From the NCBI GenBank assembly GCA_963713965.1, contig OY970217.1:2604001-2668000 (forward strand): a stretch of 64,000 nt of DNA, given 5' to 3'. This stretch comes from CALAGB01 sp963713965 (GTDB lineage: Bacteria; Chloroflexota; Chloroflexia; Thermomicrobiales; Thermomicrobiaceae). The notes beneath the pieces are model-generated. The model was not told the origin of the DNA, searched no databases, and saw only the letters and a program-made list of their open reading frames with translations. The position numbers were made by a program, and so were the translations under genes. Positions 7,777-16,758 of the stretch are shown one piece after another. Position 1 is the stretch's first letter, and each line of letters opens with the position of its first letter.

Positions 7777-8937
7777 GTGGTCGAAACCAAACAGCTCCAT
7801 GACGAGCTGCGGAAGGCGGTGCGCGAGTTGTGCGCACGCTACCCCGACGAGTATTGGCGCGAGCTGGATCGGGAGCGTGCCTATCCGGAGAAGTTTGTCA
7901 AAGCCATGACCGACGCCAGCTTTCTGGGGGCACTGATTCCCGAGGAGTATGGCGGGCTGGGATTTGGTGTCACCGAGGCCTCGATCATCCTGGAGGAGGT
8001 CAACCGTTCGGGTGGCAACGCCGGTGCCTGCCACGCCCAGATGTACACCATGGGGACGCTGCTGCGGCACGGCTCCGACGAGCAGAAGCAACGCTATCTC
8101 CCCAAGATCGCCACCGGCGAACTGCGCCTGCAAGCCTTTGGAGTGACCGAGCCGGATGCGGGAACCGACACCACCAAGATCAAAACGACCGCCACACGTA
8201 AAGGCGATAGCTACGTGATCCGCGGCCAAAAGGTCTTCATCTCCCGCGTGCCCCACTCCGACCTGATGATTTTGTTGGCGCGCACGACGCCGCGCGATCA
8301 AGTGCAGCGCAAATCCGAAGGGTTGTCCGTCTTTCTGGTCGATCTGCGTGAGGCGGTCGGAAACGGGCTCGAGGTGCAACCGCTCCAGACCATGATGAAC
8401 CACGACACCAACGCCCTCTTCTTCGATGACCTGGAGATTCCCGCCGAGAACCTGATCGGCGAGGAGGGACGCGGGTTCCGCTACATCCTGGACGGCATGA
8501 ATGCCGAGCGCATCCTCATCGCGGCCGAGTGTATCGGCGACGGCGATTGGTTCATCGAGCGCGCCTCTGAATACGCCAAAGGGCGGGTTATCTTCGATCG
8601 GCCGATCGGGCAAAATCAGGGCATCCAGTTTCCGATCGCCCGCGCCTACGTCAACGTGCGCGCGGCCGACCTGATGCGCGTCAAGGCGGCCGAAATGTTC
8701 GACCGGGGTGAGCCCTGCGGCGCCGAAGCCAATATGTCCAAGATGCTGGCAGCCGACGCTTCCTGGGAGGCAGCCAACGTGGCCATCCAGACGCATGGCG
8801 GTTACGGCTTCACCGCCGAATACGACATCGAACGGAAGTTCCGCGAGACACGCCTCTATCAAGTGGCGCCGATCTCGACCAACCTGATCCTCTCCTACAT
8901 CGGCGAGCACGTACTCGGAATGCCGAGGTCCTTCTGA
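7777..8937 (+). CDS. Acyl-CoA dehydrogenase family protein
   Basis: This flavoenzyme of 386 residues would oxidise an acyl-CoA at C2-C3 and pass electrons to ETF. The start is GTG at 7777, with GAAGAGGG 7 bp upstream. Family regions are visible: ALIPEEYGGLG (52-62), GVTEPDAGTD (122-131), QKVFISRV (151-158) and GRVIFDRPIGQNQ (269-281). The usual C-terminal catalytic Glu of YEGT is absent (LYQVAPIS, 360-367). Instead Glu244 in NAERILIA sits where isovaleryl- and long-chain enzymes carry their base. Its stop overlaps the CoA-transferase start (TGATG), so the two are coupled. The substrate is unknown. Confidence 0.92.
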   Translation: MVETKQLHDELRKAVRELCARYPDEYWRELDRERAYPEKFVKAMTDASFLGALIPEEYGGLGFGVTEASIILEEVNRSGGNAGACHAQMYTMGTLLRHGSDEQKQRYLPKIATGELRLQAFGVTEPDAGTDTTKIKTTATRKGDSYVIRGQKVFISRVPHSDLMILLARTTPRDQVQRKSEGLSVFLVDLREAVGNGLEVQPLQTMMNHDTNALFFDDLEIPAENLIGEEGRGFRYILDGMNAERILIAAECIGDGDWFIERASEYAKGRVIFDRPIGQNQGIQFPIARAYVNVRAADLMRVKAAEMFDRGEPCGAEANMSKMLAADASWEAANVAIQTHGGYGFTAEYDIERKFRETRLYQVAPISTNLILSYIGEHVLGMPRSF

Positions 8938-10115
8938 TGCGGCCGCTGGAAGGGATCACGATCATCGCGCTGGAGCAGGCCGTCGCGGCGCCGTTCGCCA
9001 CGCGGCAATTGGCTGATCTGGGTGCGCGCGTCATCAAGATCGAGCGGGTCGGGAGCGGCGATTTCGCCCGCGGCTACGATACCAAGGTGAACGGGCTGGC
9101 CAGCTACTTCGTCTGGCTCAACCGTGGGAAACAATCGCTGACGCTCGACCTCAAACAGCCCGGGGCCAAAGAGATCCTACGCAAGCTGCTCGCGTCCGCC
9201 GACGTCTTCCTGCACAACCTGGCTCCCGGCGCCGTCGATCGCCTGGGCTTCGATTCCCAGACCGTGCGCGTGGCAAATTCACGTCTTATCACCTGCGCCA
9301 TGTCCGGCTATGGATCGACTGGCCCATATCGGGACAAGAAGGCATACGACCTGCTGATCCAGTGTGAAACGGGTCTGGTTTCAGTGACGGGAACGCCGGA
9401 CACGCCGGCCAAAGTCGGCATCTCAGTGGCCGACATCTCGGGAGGAATGTACGCCTATTCGGGAGTGCTGACGGCACTGTATCAGCGTGAGCGAACCGGC
9501 GAAGGCACGGCGCTGGAGGTGGCACTCTTCGACACGCTGGGTGAATGGATGAGCCACCCGATGTACATAACCGCATATAGCGGTGCCCAACCTGGTCGCT
9601 ATGGCGCCAGCCACGCCTCTATCGCGCCATACGGCCCATTCACGGCGGGTGACGGCGCCGCGGTCCATCTGGCGGTGCAGAACGAGCGCGAATGGGTCAA
9701 GTTTTGCGAGATCGTGCTGGGGAGACCGGAAGTCGCAACCGATCCACGCTTTTCATCCGCAGGCACGCGCGTGGAGCATCGCGACGAGCTTCACGGCGTG
9801 ATCGGCGAGGTCTTTGACGAATTGACCGCGGCCGAAGTGGTCGCGCGACTGGATGAGGCGCAGATTGCCAACGCGCGCATGAACTCGGTCAAAGAGTTCA
9901 TCGACCATCCGCAACTGGCGGCGCGTGACCGCTGGCGCGAGATCGAGTCGCCGGTTGGTTCGCTGCGTGCGTTGTTGCCTCCGGTCGAGATGAGTGGGTT
10001 CGAGTACGCCATGGACCCGATCCCGGCCTTAGGTGCGCACACGGACGCTATCTTGGACGAACTCGGATATGACGACGATCAAATCGCCAGGCTGCGCGAG
10101 GCCGGAGCGGTGTGA
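8937..10115 (+). CDS. CaiB/BaiF (type III) CoA-transferase family protein
   Basis: This 392-residue protein would move CoA between carboxylic acids through aspartyl-anhydride intermediates. The N-terminal LEGITIIALEQAVAAPFATRQLADLGA and KIERVGSGDFAR are typical. The probable nucleophile is Asp166 in GISVADISGGMYAYSG. Later regions LVSVTGTPD and PYGPFTAGDG also match the family. It is placed between an acyl-CoA dehydrogenase (1-bp overlap) and a MaoC hydratase 40 bp downstream, so it probably activates the acid that these enzymes then oxidise and hydrate. Succinyl-CoA or acetyl-CoA as donor is a guess. Confidence 0.93.
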   Translation: MRPLEGITIIALEQAVAAPFATRQLADLGARVIKIERVGSGDFARGYDTKVNGLASYFVWLNRGKQSLTLDLKQPGAKEILRKLLASADVFLHNLAPGAVDRLGFDSQTVRVANSRLITCAMSGYGSTGPYRDKKAYDLLIQCETGLVSVTGTPDTPAKVGISVADISGGMYAYSGVLTALYQRERTGEGTALEVALFDTLGEWMSHPMYITAYSGAQPGRYGASHASIAPYGPFTAGDGAAVHLAVQNEREWVKFCEIVLGRPEVATDPRFSSAGTRVEHRDELHGVIGEVFDELTAAEVVARLDEAQIANARMNSVKEFIDHPQLAARDRWREIESPVGSLRALLPPVEMSGFEYAMDPIPALGAHTDAILDELGYDDDQIARLREAGAV

Positions 10116-10155
10116 TGACAGGCGTTAAGCGCGAATAGGTTGTGTAGGGCAATAT

Positions 10156-10662
10156 ATGACTGAGAAACAGGGCTGGACCGGCCGCTTCTACGAGGATTTC
10201 GAAGTTGGTGACGTCTACCGGCATCCGCTCGGGCGTACCGTCACCACCACCGACAACATCTGGTTCACTTTGCTCACGCAGAACACGGCGCCGATCCATT
10301 TTGACCATCACTATGCGGCGCAGACCGAGTTCGGCAAACCGCTGGTCGATTCGACCTTCACCATCGCGCTCGTCACCGGCCAGAGCGTGACCGACATCTC
10401 GCAGAACGTTATGGCTAACCTGGGATGGGATGAGGTGCGCCTGCCCAACCCCGTCTTCGAGGGGGACACGATCTACTCGCAGTCCGAGGTGCTGAGCAAG
10501 CGAGAGTCGAAATCGCGCCCCAACGTCGGCATCGTGGCGGTGAAAACGACCGGCTACAACCAGGACGGCACCGTCGTGATCACTTTCAATCGGACCATAA
10601 TGGTCTACAAGCGCGGAATGGCGCCGGTGATCCCACGGTTGGGACCGCAGTCGGCGAAATAG
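10156..10662 (+). CDS. MaoC family dehydratase
   Basis: This is a single hot-dog domain hydratase of 168 residues. It carries GRFYEDFEVGDVYRHPLGRTVT at the start and the hydratase segment FTLLTQNTAPIHFD (about 37-50). In this segment the catalytic His is present, but the Asp of the classic hydratase-2 motif is replaced by Asn. The same change occurs in mesaconyl/itaconyl-CoA hydratase-like MaoC proteins, to my recollection. It is the third gene of an operon with an acyl-CoA dehydrogenase and a CoA-transferase, consistent with hydration of an enoyl-CoA. The precise substrate remains inference. Confidence 0.9.
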   Translation: MTEKQGWTGRFYEDFEVGDVYRHPLGRTVTTTDNIWFTLLTQNTAPIHFDHHYAAQTEFGKPLVDSTFTIALVTGQSVTDISQNVMANLGWDEVRLPNPVFEGDTIYSQSEVLSKRESKSRPNVGIVAVKTTGYNQDGTVVITFNRTIMVYKRGMAPVIPRLGPQSAK

Positions 10663-10790
10663 TCGTCTGCAAATTCAGAAATACGTGAACTTGGGATTAC
10701 TCGCGGATCTCACCAAATCCATCAAATTCGAAAATCAAGGAGAGCAGGTTTTCGGCTCTGGTGGGACCCAGACCCAATCCGTGACGGTGA

Positions 10791-13676
10791 ATGTCCACCG
10801 CAATATTGAGTGCTACACTAAGTGTTGATGTCGTCCGGAAAGTGGAGCGACTGGTTGGGCGCGCCATGCTCGGATCGCTACGGTTATCTTCCTCAGAACC
10901 GGCCGCCAGCGGTCACCACCAACTGTTGGCGACGAAGCTCTACGCGCCCTGCTCTCTGGAGAGCTTCATACCTCGTTCTCGTCTGATTCAGAAGCTCAAC
11001 GAAGGGCTCTCGAGCCGGCTCATCCTGGTCAGTGCCCCGGCCGGTTCCGGCAAGACCAGCCTCCTGGCCGATTGGGCGCGGCAACGCCCCGTCGCCTGGC
11101 TGTCGCTCGACCCAGGCGACAACGACCCGATGCGGTTTTGGCGCTATGTGCTGGCAGCTCTGGACGGCGTTCGTCCGGGAACGGTCGAACGCATCGCGCC
11201 GTCAGCAGATCAGACAGCGTCCCCCTCCATTGACGGGCTCGTCACGGGCCTGATCAACGATTTCGCGATCAATCCCGATTCCGCTGAGTTCGCACTCGTG
11301 CTGGACGACTACCACGTGATTGACTCACCCGCGATTCACGAATCTCTCACGATGCTGGTCGAACATCGGCCGCCGCAGCTGGACCTTGTCGTGGCGAGTC
11401 GTGTCGATCCGCCGCTGCGACTAGCGCGCGTGCGGGCCGGCGGTCAGCTAGTCGAGCTGCGAGCCGACGATTTGCGTTTCAACAAAGAGGAAACGGCCGC
11501 CCTGTTGGGCCGATTACTCGGACCAGATATCTTGCTTGCAGATGCCTCGATGGACACACTGGTGGAGCGCACGGAGGGATGGGCTGCCGGGTTGCGGCTT
11601 GCAGCGCTGGCGCTCGAAGGAAGAACTGATGCCACAGCGTTCGTTGAGAACTTCTCCGGTCGTCATCGCTATGTTCTTGATTACCTGACCGAAGAGGTGC
11701 TGGAGCACCAGTCCGATGAGATACGAACGTTTCTTATGGAGACGTCGGTCTTGGAACGGTTGTCGGGCGAGCTCTGCGATGCCGTTACCGCTCGTAACGA
11801 CAGCAAGGCCATGCTCGAGGCAATTGATCGGGCCAACCTGTTCACCGAACCCCTTGACGAGTTCCGCAATTGGTGGCGCTACCATCAGCTGTTCGCAGAT
11901 CTACTGCAGATGCGACTCCAGCGACTCCGTCCGGAATGTATAGGGGATTTACACCGCCGTGCGGCCGGCTGGTACGAGCGGAACGGCATGGCGGATGATG
12001 CGATCCATCACGCGCTGGCGGCCGGGGAGCCGAAATGGGCAGCCCGAATCATCGAGCGCGAAGTCGATGATCTCCTTCTGCGAAACGAGGAGGTGACGCT
12101 CGATCGTTGGCTCGCGGCGTTGCCTGCGGACGTGGCTGCCTCTCGGCCAGGGCTAATGCTTGCCAGAGCAGACCTCGAACTCTCGCGCGGTCATCTCGAT
12201 GAGGTTGAGCGAGCGTTAGACGCCGCGGAAGAGGCCGTCGCTGAAACCCCGTCTGAGGGCGCCGAGTCGTCAGGCGACGGGTCCGCAAGTCTCGTAGCCA
12301 ACATACCCGCGGCGGTCGCGTACTGGCGTGCCTACATCGCTGAGCTTCGCGGTGATGCCGAACGCGCGATCACGTTCGATCGACAGTCCCTGGCGGCGCT
12401 CGGTGAGAATGAATCCGTACTGACTTCCATCGTCCGCGTACATCTGTGTACGATCGAGCTCCTCAGCGGTGAAGTGCGCCAGGTCGAACAGCCCTTAGAA
12501 GCGCACTTCCACGTTCTTCAGTCGTTGGGCGAAATCTACCCAGCTTTGAGGGCCATGGAACTGATTGGACACGTGCAGCGCTCCCGTGGTCGACTGGACT
12601 TGGCGCTCGATACGTACCGTCAGGGGCTGGAAATCTCCACCGCTCCCGAACGCGCACCAGTGGCGGCCGCTGGCATTGCTCACGTTGGATTGGCTGAGCT
12701 GGCGTATCAATGGGGCGACCTCGATACCGCGCTGGAACACGCTACCGAGGGCATCGCGCTCTGTCAGCGGCTGTCGTACCTCAGACCGTTGACTGCCGGC
12801 CTGGCCACGCTCGCGCGGATCCGGTTGGCCGAAGGAGATCGTTCTGCTGCCTTTGAAGCGATTGACAAGGCTCCTCAGATCGCGGAGAGCGTTGGGGTGA
12901 CGAGCTTGCTCAATCCGCTTCCCGAACTGAGAGCCCGATTCCTCCTGGAACAGGGTGAACTTGGACGAGCTGTCCGCTGGACGAAGGATCGCGGACTGAA
13001 ACCGGACGATAGCCTGAGCTATCCACGCGAGCCCGAATATCTGATTCTGGCGCGCGTGCTCCTGGCGCAGGGTCGGTTCGACCGGGCGCTCGACCTGCTG
13101 AACCGGATGCACGAGCGTGCGGTCGCACAGGGACGATTCGGCACCGTCATCGAGAATCGGGCGCTCCATGCCGTCATTGCGGCTGCGGCGGGCGACGAGA
13201 CGTCGGCAATGGCGAGCTTGACTGAGGCGTTAACACTGGCCCAGCCACAGGGTTACGTTCGAGTCTTCGCCGACGAAGGACAGCCAATGGGCGAGTTGCT
13301 TCTCAGGTTTGTCTCACTGCAACGGACCCAGCCGTCGGCGATTGGGGATGTGCCGCTGAGCTACCTTGGTCGACTGATGCGCGCCTTCGAGCCAGAAACT
13401 GGCGCTGGTGGAACGACCGCGAGGCGTCGCGGAGTCGGCATTCCAGGATTGGTCGAGACGCTGACCGAGCGAGAGCTTGAAGTTCTGCACCTCGTGGCGG
13501 CAGGCAAGCCGAACCGCGATATCGCCGACGAACTCTACGTCACCGTTGATACCGTCAAAAAGCACGTCTCTCACATCTTCGAAAAGCTTGGTGCGTCCAA
13601 TCGGACCGAGGCGACAGCCCGTGCACGTGACCTCGGCTTGTTGGATGACCCAATCAGTCCGCCTCTCGTGTCATAG
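10791..13676 (+). CDS. MalT-like LuxR family transcriptional regulator (STAND ATPase)
   Basis: This is a 961-residue signal-integrating activator. Residues 45-65 (LLATKLYAPCSLESFIPRSRL) are the MalT-type entry motif. Walker A is SAPAGSGKTS (81-90) and Walker B-like LVLDDYHVID follows. A long TPR-like helical region spans about 400-860. The C-terminal LuxR helix-turn-helix begins LTERELEVLHLVAAGKPNRDIADELYV and ends near KLGASNRTEATARA. The ATG at 10791 has a weak ribosome site, and an ATG at 10866 is an alternative. Ligand-dependent oligomerisation is known for the family. The genes just downstream, with the shared 31-bp upstream element, are its most likely targets. Confidence 0.93.
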   Translation: MSTAILSATLSVDVVRKVERLVGRAMLGSLRLSSSEPAASGHHQLLATKLYAPCSLESFIPRSRLIQKLNEGLSSRLILVSAPAGSGKTSLLADWARQRPVAWLSLDPGDNDPMRFWRYVLAALDGVRPGTVERIAPSADQTASPSIDGLVTGLINDFAINPDSAEFALVLDDYHVIDSPAIHESLTMLVEHRPPQLDLVVASRVDPPLRLARVRAGGQLVELRADDLRFNKEETAALLGRLLGPDILLADASMDTLVERTEGWAAGLRLAALALEGRTDATAFVENFSGRHRYVLDYLTEEVLEHQSDEIRTFLMETSVLERLSGELCDAVTARNDSKAMLEAIDRANLFTEPLDEFRNWWRYHQLFADLLQMRLQRLRPECIGDLHRRAAGWYERNGMADDAIHHALAAGEPKWAARIIEREVDDLLLRNEEVTLDRWLAALPADVAASRPGLMLARADLELSRGHLDEVERALDAAEEAVAETPSEGAESSGDGSASLVANIPAAVAYWRAYIAELRGDAERAITFDRQSLAALGENESVLTSIVRVHLCTIELLSGEVRQVEQPLEAHFHVLQSLGEIYPALRAMELIGHVQRSRGRLDLALDTYRQGLEISTAPERAPVAAAGIAHVGLAELAYQWGDLDTALEHATEGIALCQRLSYLRPLTAGLATLARIRLAEGDRSAAFEAIDKAPQIAESVGVTSLLNPLPELRARFLLEQGELGRAVRWTKDRGLKPDDSLSYPREPEYLILARVLLAQGRFDRALDLLNRMHERAVAQGRFGTVIENRALHAVIAAAAGDETSAMASLTEALTLAQPQGYVRVFADEGQPMGELLLRFVSLQRTQPSAIGDVPLSYLGRLMRAFEPETGAGGTTARRRGVGIPGLVETLTERELEVLHLVAAGKPNRDIADELYVTVDTVKKHVSHIFEKLGASNRTEATARARDLGLLDDPISPPLVS

Positions 13677-13758
13677 ACCAGACTTCGAGGATCTCCCTCT
13701 CCATATTGAGAAGCCAACGGATTCCCTCTCTGAGCTCCATTCGACCCATGATCGGAAA

Positions 13759-13789
13759 ATTCCACCTTGACTTCCACCTTCGAGTGATT
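13759..13789 (+). repeat. 31-bp upstream element, copy 1
   Basis: It begins ATTCCACCTTGACTTCCACC and ends with GAGTGATT, so it contains TTCCACC twice at an 11-bp period. It matches the copy at 16627-16657 at 26 of 31 positions. It lies 94 bp before the serine hydrolase gene and may bind the LuxR regulator encoded just upstream. Confidence 0.5.
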
Positions 13790-13882
13790 CCTCACGTCAA
13801 CGAGATGCCTACCTTGAGATGCAGTGACCGCGTCGCCCGGTGAACGCCGCGCACAACGAAATCCTGTTGAAAGGAAGGCCTC

Positions 13883-15064
13883 ATGCAGAATACCCAAACG
13901 GTCGTGAATAACCCGCTTGATTCGACGCAACTCTCAGCCGCACTGGACAATGTTCACCATGCCGGGATGCCGGGCGTGTTCGCCGAGGTTCGAAATGGCG
14001 ATCGCGTCTGGCGCGGCGCGGCCGGGCTCGCCGATGTCACGACGGGCCTTCCGGTCACTCCCGACATGCGGCATCGTGTGGGAAGCATCACCAAGACCTT
14101 CACCGCCGCGGCGGTCATGCAGCAGGTCGAGCGCGGTCAGATCCGCCTCGACGCGCCGATTGGTCATTATCTACCAACGCTGGTCCCCGGTGAACGCGGC
14201 GACGGTATTACGGTCCGGATGCTGCTCAACCACACCAGCGGTCTCGCGGATTACCTGCCCTATGCGTACACGTCACTCAGGGCGTTCCCCTCAATTGCGA
14301 GCACAACACCGGAGAGCCTGGACGCGAACCGGTTCACGCGATTTCAGCGGGTCGATCTCATCAACACGGGGGTCGCGTCGCCCGCCGTCGGCACTCCTGG
14401 TGGTACTCCGGGTGTCTATTCCAACACAAACTATCTGCTCCTGTGTCAGCTGCTGGAGCAGGTGACCGGAATCACCGCCGAGGAGTGCATCACCCAAAAC
14501 GTCATCAAGCTGGCTGAGCTCAATCACACCGAACTCCCGACCGGGACGAACATCAACGGACCGCATTCACTGATCTACGAGTCGTGGTTCGGCATGATCG
14601 ATCCGCCACGGGATTACAGCATCTACGACATGTCGTGGGTCGGTCCGGCGGCGTCTTTGACCTCGACGGTCTCCGATCTCAACCGCTTCTTCGGACTGTT
14701 GCTTGCCGGCGAGATTGTCGACCGATCGTCGCTGACGCAGATGCAGCGCACGGTCCCGGTTATCTCCTTTGAGGGAAAGAAGATCGATTACGGACTCGGC
14801 TTGCACAAGCTCGAGGTTCCCGAATGCGGCACCTTCTGGGGCCACGACGGATCGGTATGGGGTGCCGGAGCGATGTCCATGACCCGCGCCGACGGTGAGC
14901 GACAGATGTCCATCGCGTTCAACCTTCAGCGCTGGAACAAGCTGGATTCCTCGGGGAAGCCGCGGCACCACCCTATCGACCCCGCCCTGGAAACCTTCTA
15001 CCAGCTGGCGATGCGCGGTAGCGAAAACACCCCGACGAGGAACGTTTCGCCCGAACAGCTATGA
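13883..15064 (+). CDS. Serine hydrolase, beta-lactamase class C / D-alanyl-D-alanine carboxypeptidase-like
   Basis: This is a 393-residue penicillin-binding-protein-like esterase or peptidase. The nucleophile is Ser68 in SITK (68-71), the second motif is Tyr179-Ser-Asn181 (YSN), and the third is the HDG of WGHDGSVWGAG near 325. Residues around LNHTSGLADY are also typical. No signal peptide is seen, so a cytoplasmic role is more likely than cell-wall trimming. GAAAGGAAGG precedes the ATG. It is the first gene after the LuxR regulator and has the 31-bp repeated element upstream. Substrate unknown; the class C fold also includes many ester hydrolases. Confidence 0.9.
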   Translation: MQNTQTVVNNPLDSTQLSAALDNVHHAGMPGVFAEVRNGDRVWRGAAGLADVTTGLPVTPDMRHRVGSITKTFTAAAVMQQVERGQIRLDAPIGHYLPTLVPGERGDGITVRMLLNHTSGLADYLPYAYTSLRAFPSIASTTPESLDANRFTRFQRVDLINTGVASPAVGTPGGTPGVYSNTNYLLLCQLLEQVTGITAEECITQNVIKLAELNHTELPTGTNINGPHSLIYESWFGMIDPPRDYSIYDMSWVGPAASLTSTVSDLNRFFGLLLAGEIVDRSSLTQMQRTVPVISFEGKKIDYGLGLHKLEVPECGTFWGHDGSVWGAGAMSMTRADGERQMSIAFNLQRWNKLDSSGKPRHHPIDPALETFYQLAMRGSENTPTRNVSPEQL

Positions 15065-15135
15065 CGACCGTTGAACTTGACCAGAAGTAATCAGTCCGCG
15101 CCAACGGCAGGTCACCACGAAAGTAGGTTAGAAAC

Positions 15136-16596
15136 GTGCAACACGTTGTTTCTGAAATCGCGGCTCACGTTTCGCAAGAGCGCAAACGCATGAGCGACAC
15201 GGATCCCACCAAAATCGCAGTCCAGCAGCAGCGGACCGCCCTAAAGGGTCGCGTGATCATGCCCGGCGACCCCGAGTACGACCGGGCCCGTAACGTCTTT
15301 ATGGGCGGGATCGACCGGCGACCAGCGGCGATCGCGCGGGTCGCGGATGCGACTGACGTGACCCACGTTATCGCGCTGGCTCGCGAGACCGGGCTAGAGC
15401 TTGCGATCCGTAATGGAGGGCACAGCGCAGCCGGCCACAGTGTTTCGGATGGCGGCATCGTGCTCGACCTCAGGGATATGCGGAAGCTGAAGATCGACTC
15501 TGAGCGCCGCACCGCCTGGGCCGATGCCGGGCTGACCGCTGGCGAATACACCGCCGCTGCGGGGGCATACGGCTTCGCGACCGGGTTCGGCGACACTGGC
15601 TCGGTCGGAATCGGCGGGATCACGCTGGGCGGCGGTATCGGCTACCTGGTCCGCAAGCATGGCCTCACTATCGACGATCTGCTGGCTGCCGATATGGTGA
15701 CCGCCGACGGGCAACTCCGGCGAGTTGACGCCGAGACGCATCCAGACCTGTTCTGGGCAATTCGCGGCGGTGGTGGAAATTTTGGGGCCGTGACCCGGTT
15801 CCAGTACCGGCTGCATCCGGTCGATACCGTGGTCGGCGGTCTGTTGATACTGCCCGCAACGCCTGACGTCATCGCTGGGTTCGTCGCCGCCGCGGACGCC
15901 GCGCCGAAGGAATTGTCATCTATCGCCAATGTCATGAAGGCGCCGCCGCTGCCCATCATCCCCGCCGAAATGCATGGTCGGCTCATCGTGATGGCCATGC
16001 TGGTCTACGCGGGCGAGGTCGAAGCCGGCCAGCGCGTCGTCGCGCCGTTCCGGGCGCTGGACGTGCCGCTCGCCGACATGATCCGCCCGATGCCCTATCA
16101 AGCGATCTTCCCACCTGAAGACGTGAACAACCACCCAGTTGCCGCGCAGCGCACCATGTTCCTTGACCACATCGATCGCGGCGCGGCCGAGACGATCATC
16201 GATTACCTCCAGGCGTCAACAGCCCAGTTGGCCGCCACCCAGATCCGAGTGCTCGGCGGTGCGATGGCCCGAGTACCGGCTGAGGCCACGGCCTTCGCAC
16301 ACCGCGACGCGCGGCTTATGGTCGGCTTAACCGCGGTTTACGGGCACCCCGACGAAGCGCCGATGCAAGAATCCTGGGTTCACCAGTTCGCCAACGCGCT
16401 GTACCGGGGTGACGACGCGTCCGACCGAGCCTACGTCAACTTCCTCGCCGACGAGGGCGTTGCACGGATCCGTGCGGCCTACCCGGGAACGACCTGGGAC
16501 CGTCTCGCGGAGATCAAGGGGCGCTACGACCCGACGAACCTCTTCCGCCTCAATCAGAACATCCCACCGGTGACCAATGGCATCGCTCGCCCGTGA
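15136..16596 (+). CDS. FAD-binding oxidoreductase, berberine-bridge-enzyme (BBE) type
   Basis: This 486-residue flavin oxidase has a PCMH-type FAD domain at the N terminus. RNGGHSAAGHSV carries His96, the expected site of covalent FAD attachment. The Cys of two-site BBE enzymes is not present in GFATGFGDTGSVGIGG, so attachment is probably through His alone. The C-terminal BBE box reads RYDPTNLFRLNQNI. The GTG at 15136 has AGGTTAGAAAC upstream, very like the leader of the alpha/beta hydrolase at 17623; an ATG at 15190 is the alternative start. The substrate could be a sugar, alkaloid or hydroxy-nicotine-like compound. Confidence 0.9.
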   Translation: MQHVVSEIAAHVSQERKRMSDTDPTKIAVQQQRTALKGRVIMPGDPEYDRARNVFMGGIDRRPAAIARVADATDVTHVIALARETGLELAIRNGGHSAAGHSVSDGGIVLDLRDMRKLKIDSERRTAWADAGLTAGEYTAAAGAYGFATGFGDTGSVGIGGITLGGGIGYLVRKHGLTIDDLLAADMVTADGQLRRVDAETHPDLFWAIRGGGGNFGAVTRFQYRLHPVDTVVGGLLILPATPDVIAGFVAAADAAPKELSSIANVMKAPPLPIIPAEMHGRLIVMAMLVYAGEVEAGQRVVAPFRALDVPLADMIRPMPYQAIFPPEDVNNHPVAAQRTMFLDHIDRGAAETIIDYLQASTAQLAATQIRVLGGAMARVPAEATAFAHRDARLMVGLTAVYGHPDEAPMQESWVHQFANALYRGDDASDRAYVNFLADEGVARIRAAYPGTTWDRLAEIKGRYDPTNLFRLNQNIPPVTNGIARP

Positions 16597-16626
16597 CCTG
16601 TCTTGGGGCCACCCCGGATGTCAAAG

Positions 16627-16657
16627 ATTCCACCGTGGCTTCCACCTATGAGTGATG
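16627..16657 (+). repeat. 31-bp upstream element, copy 2
   Basis: It begins ATTCCACCGTGGCTTCCACC and ends GAGTGATG, sharing 26 of 31 positions with 13759-13789. It lies 102 bp before the membrane protein gene at 16759. Confidence 0.5.
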
Positions 16658-16758
16658 AAGCGAAATCGTCAGTTTTCTAGCATGGACGGCAGAGAAACTT
16701 GGCCACGGGTGAAAGGCGTATATGAGGCGCCGCCCAGAATCGCAAAGGAATGCACATA

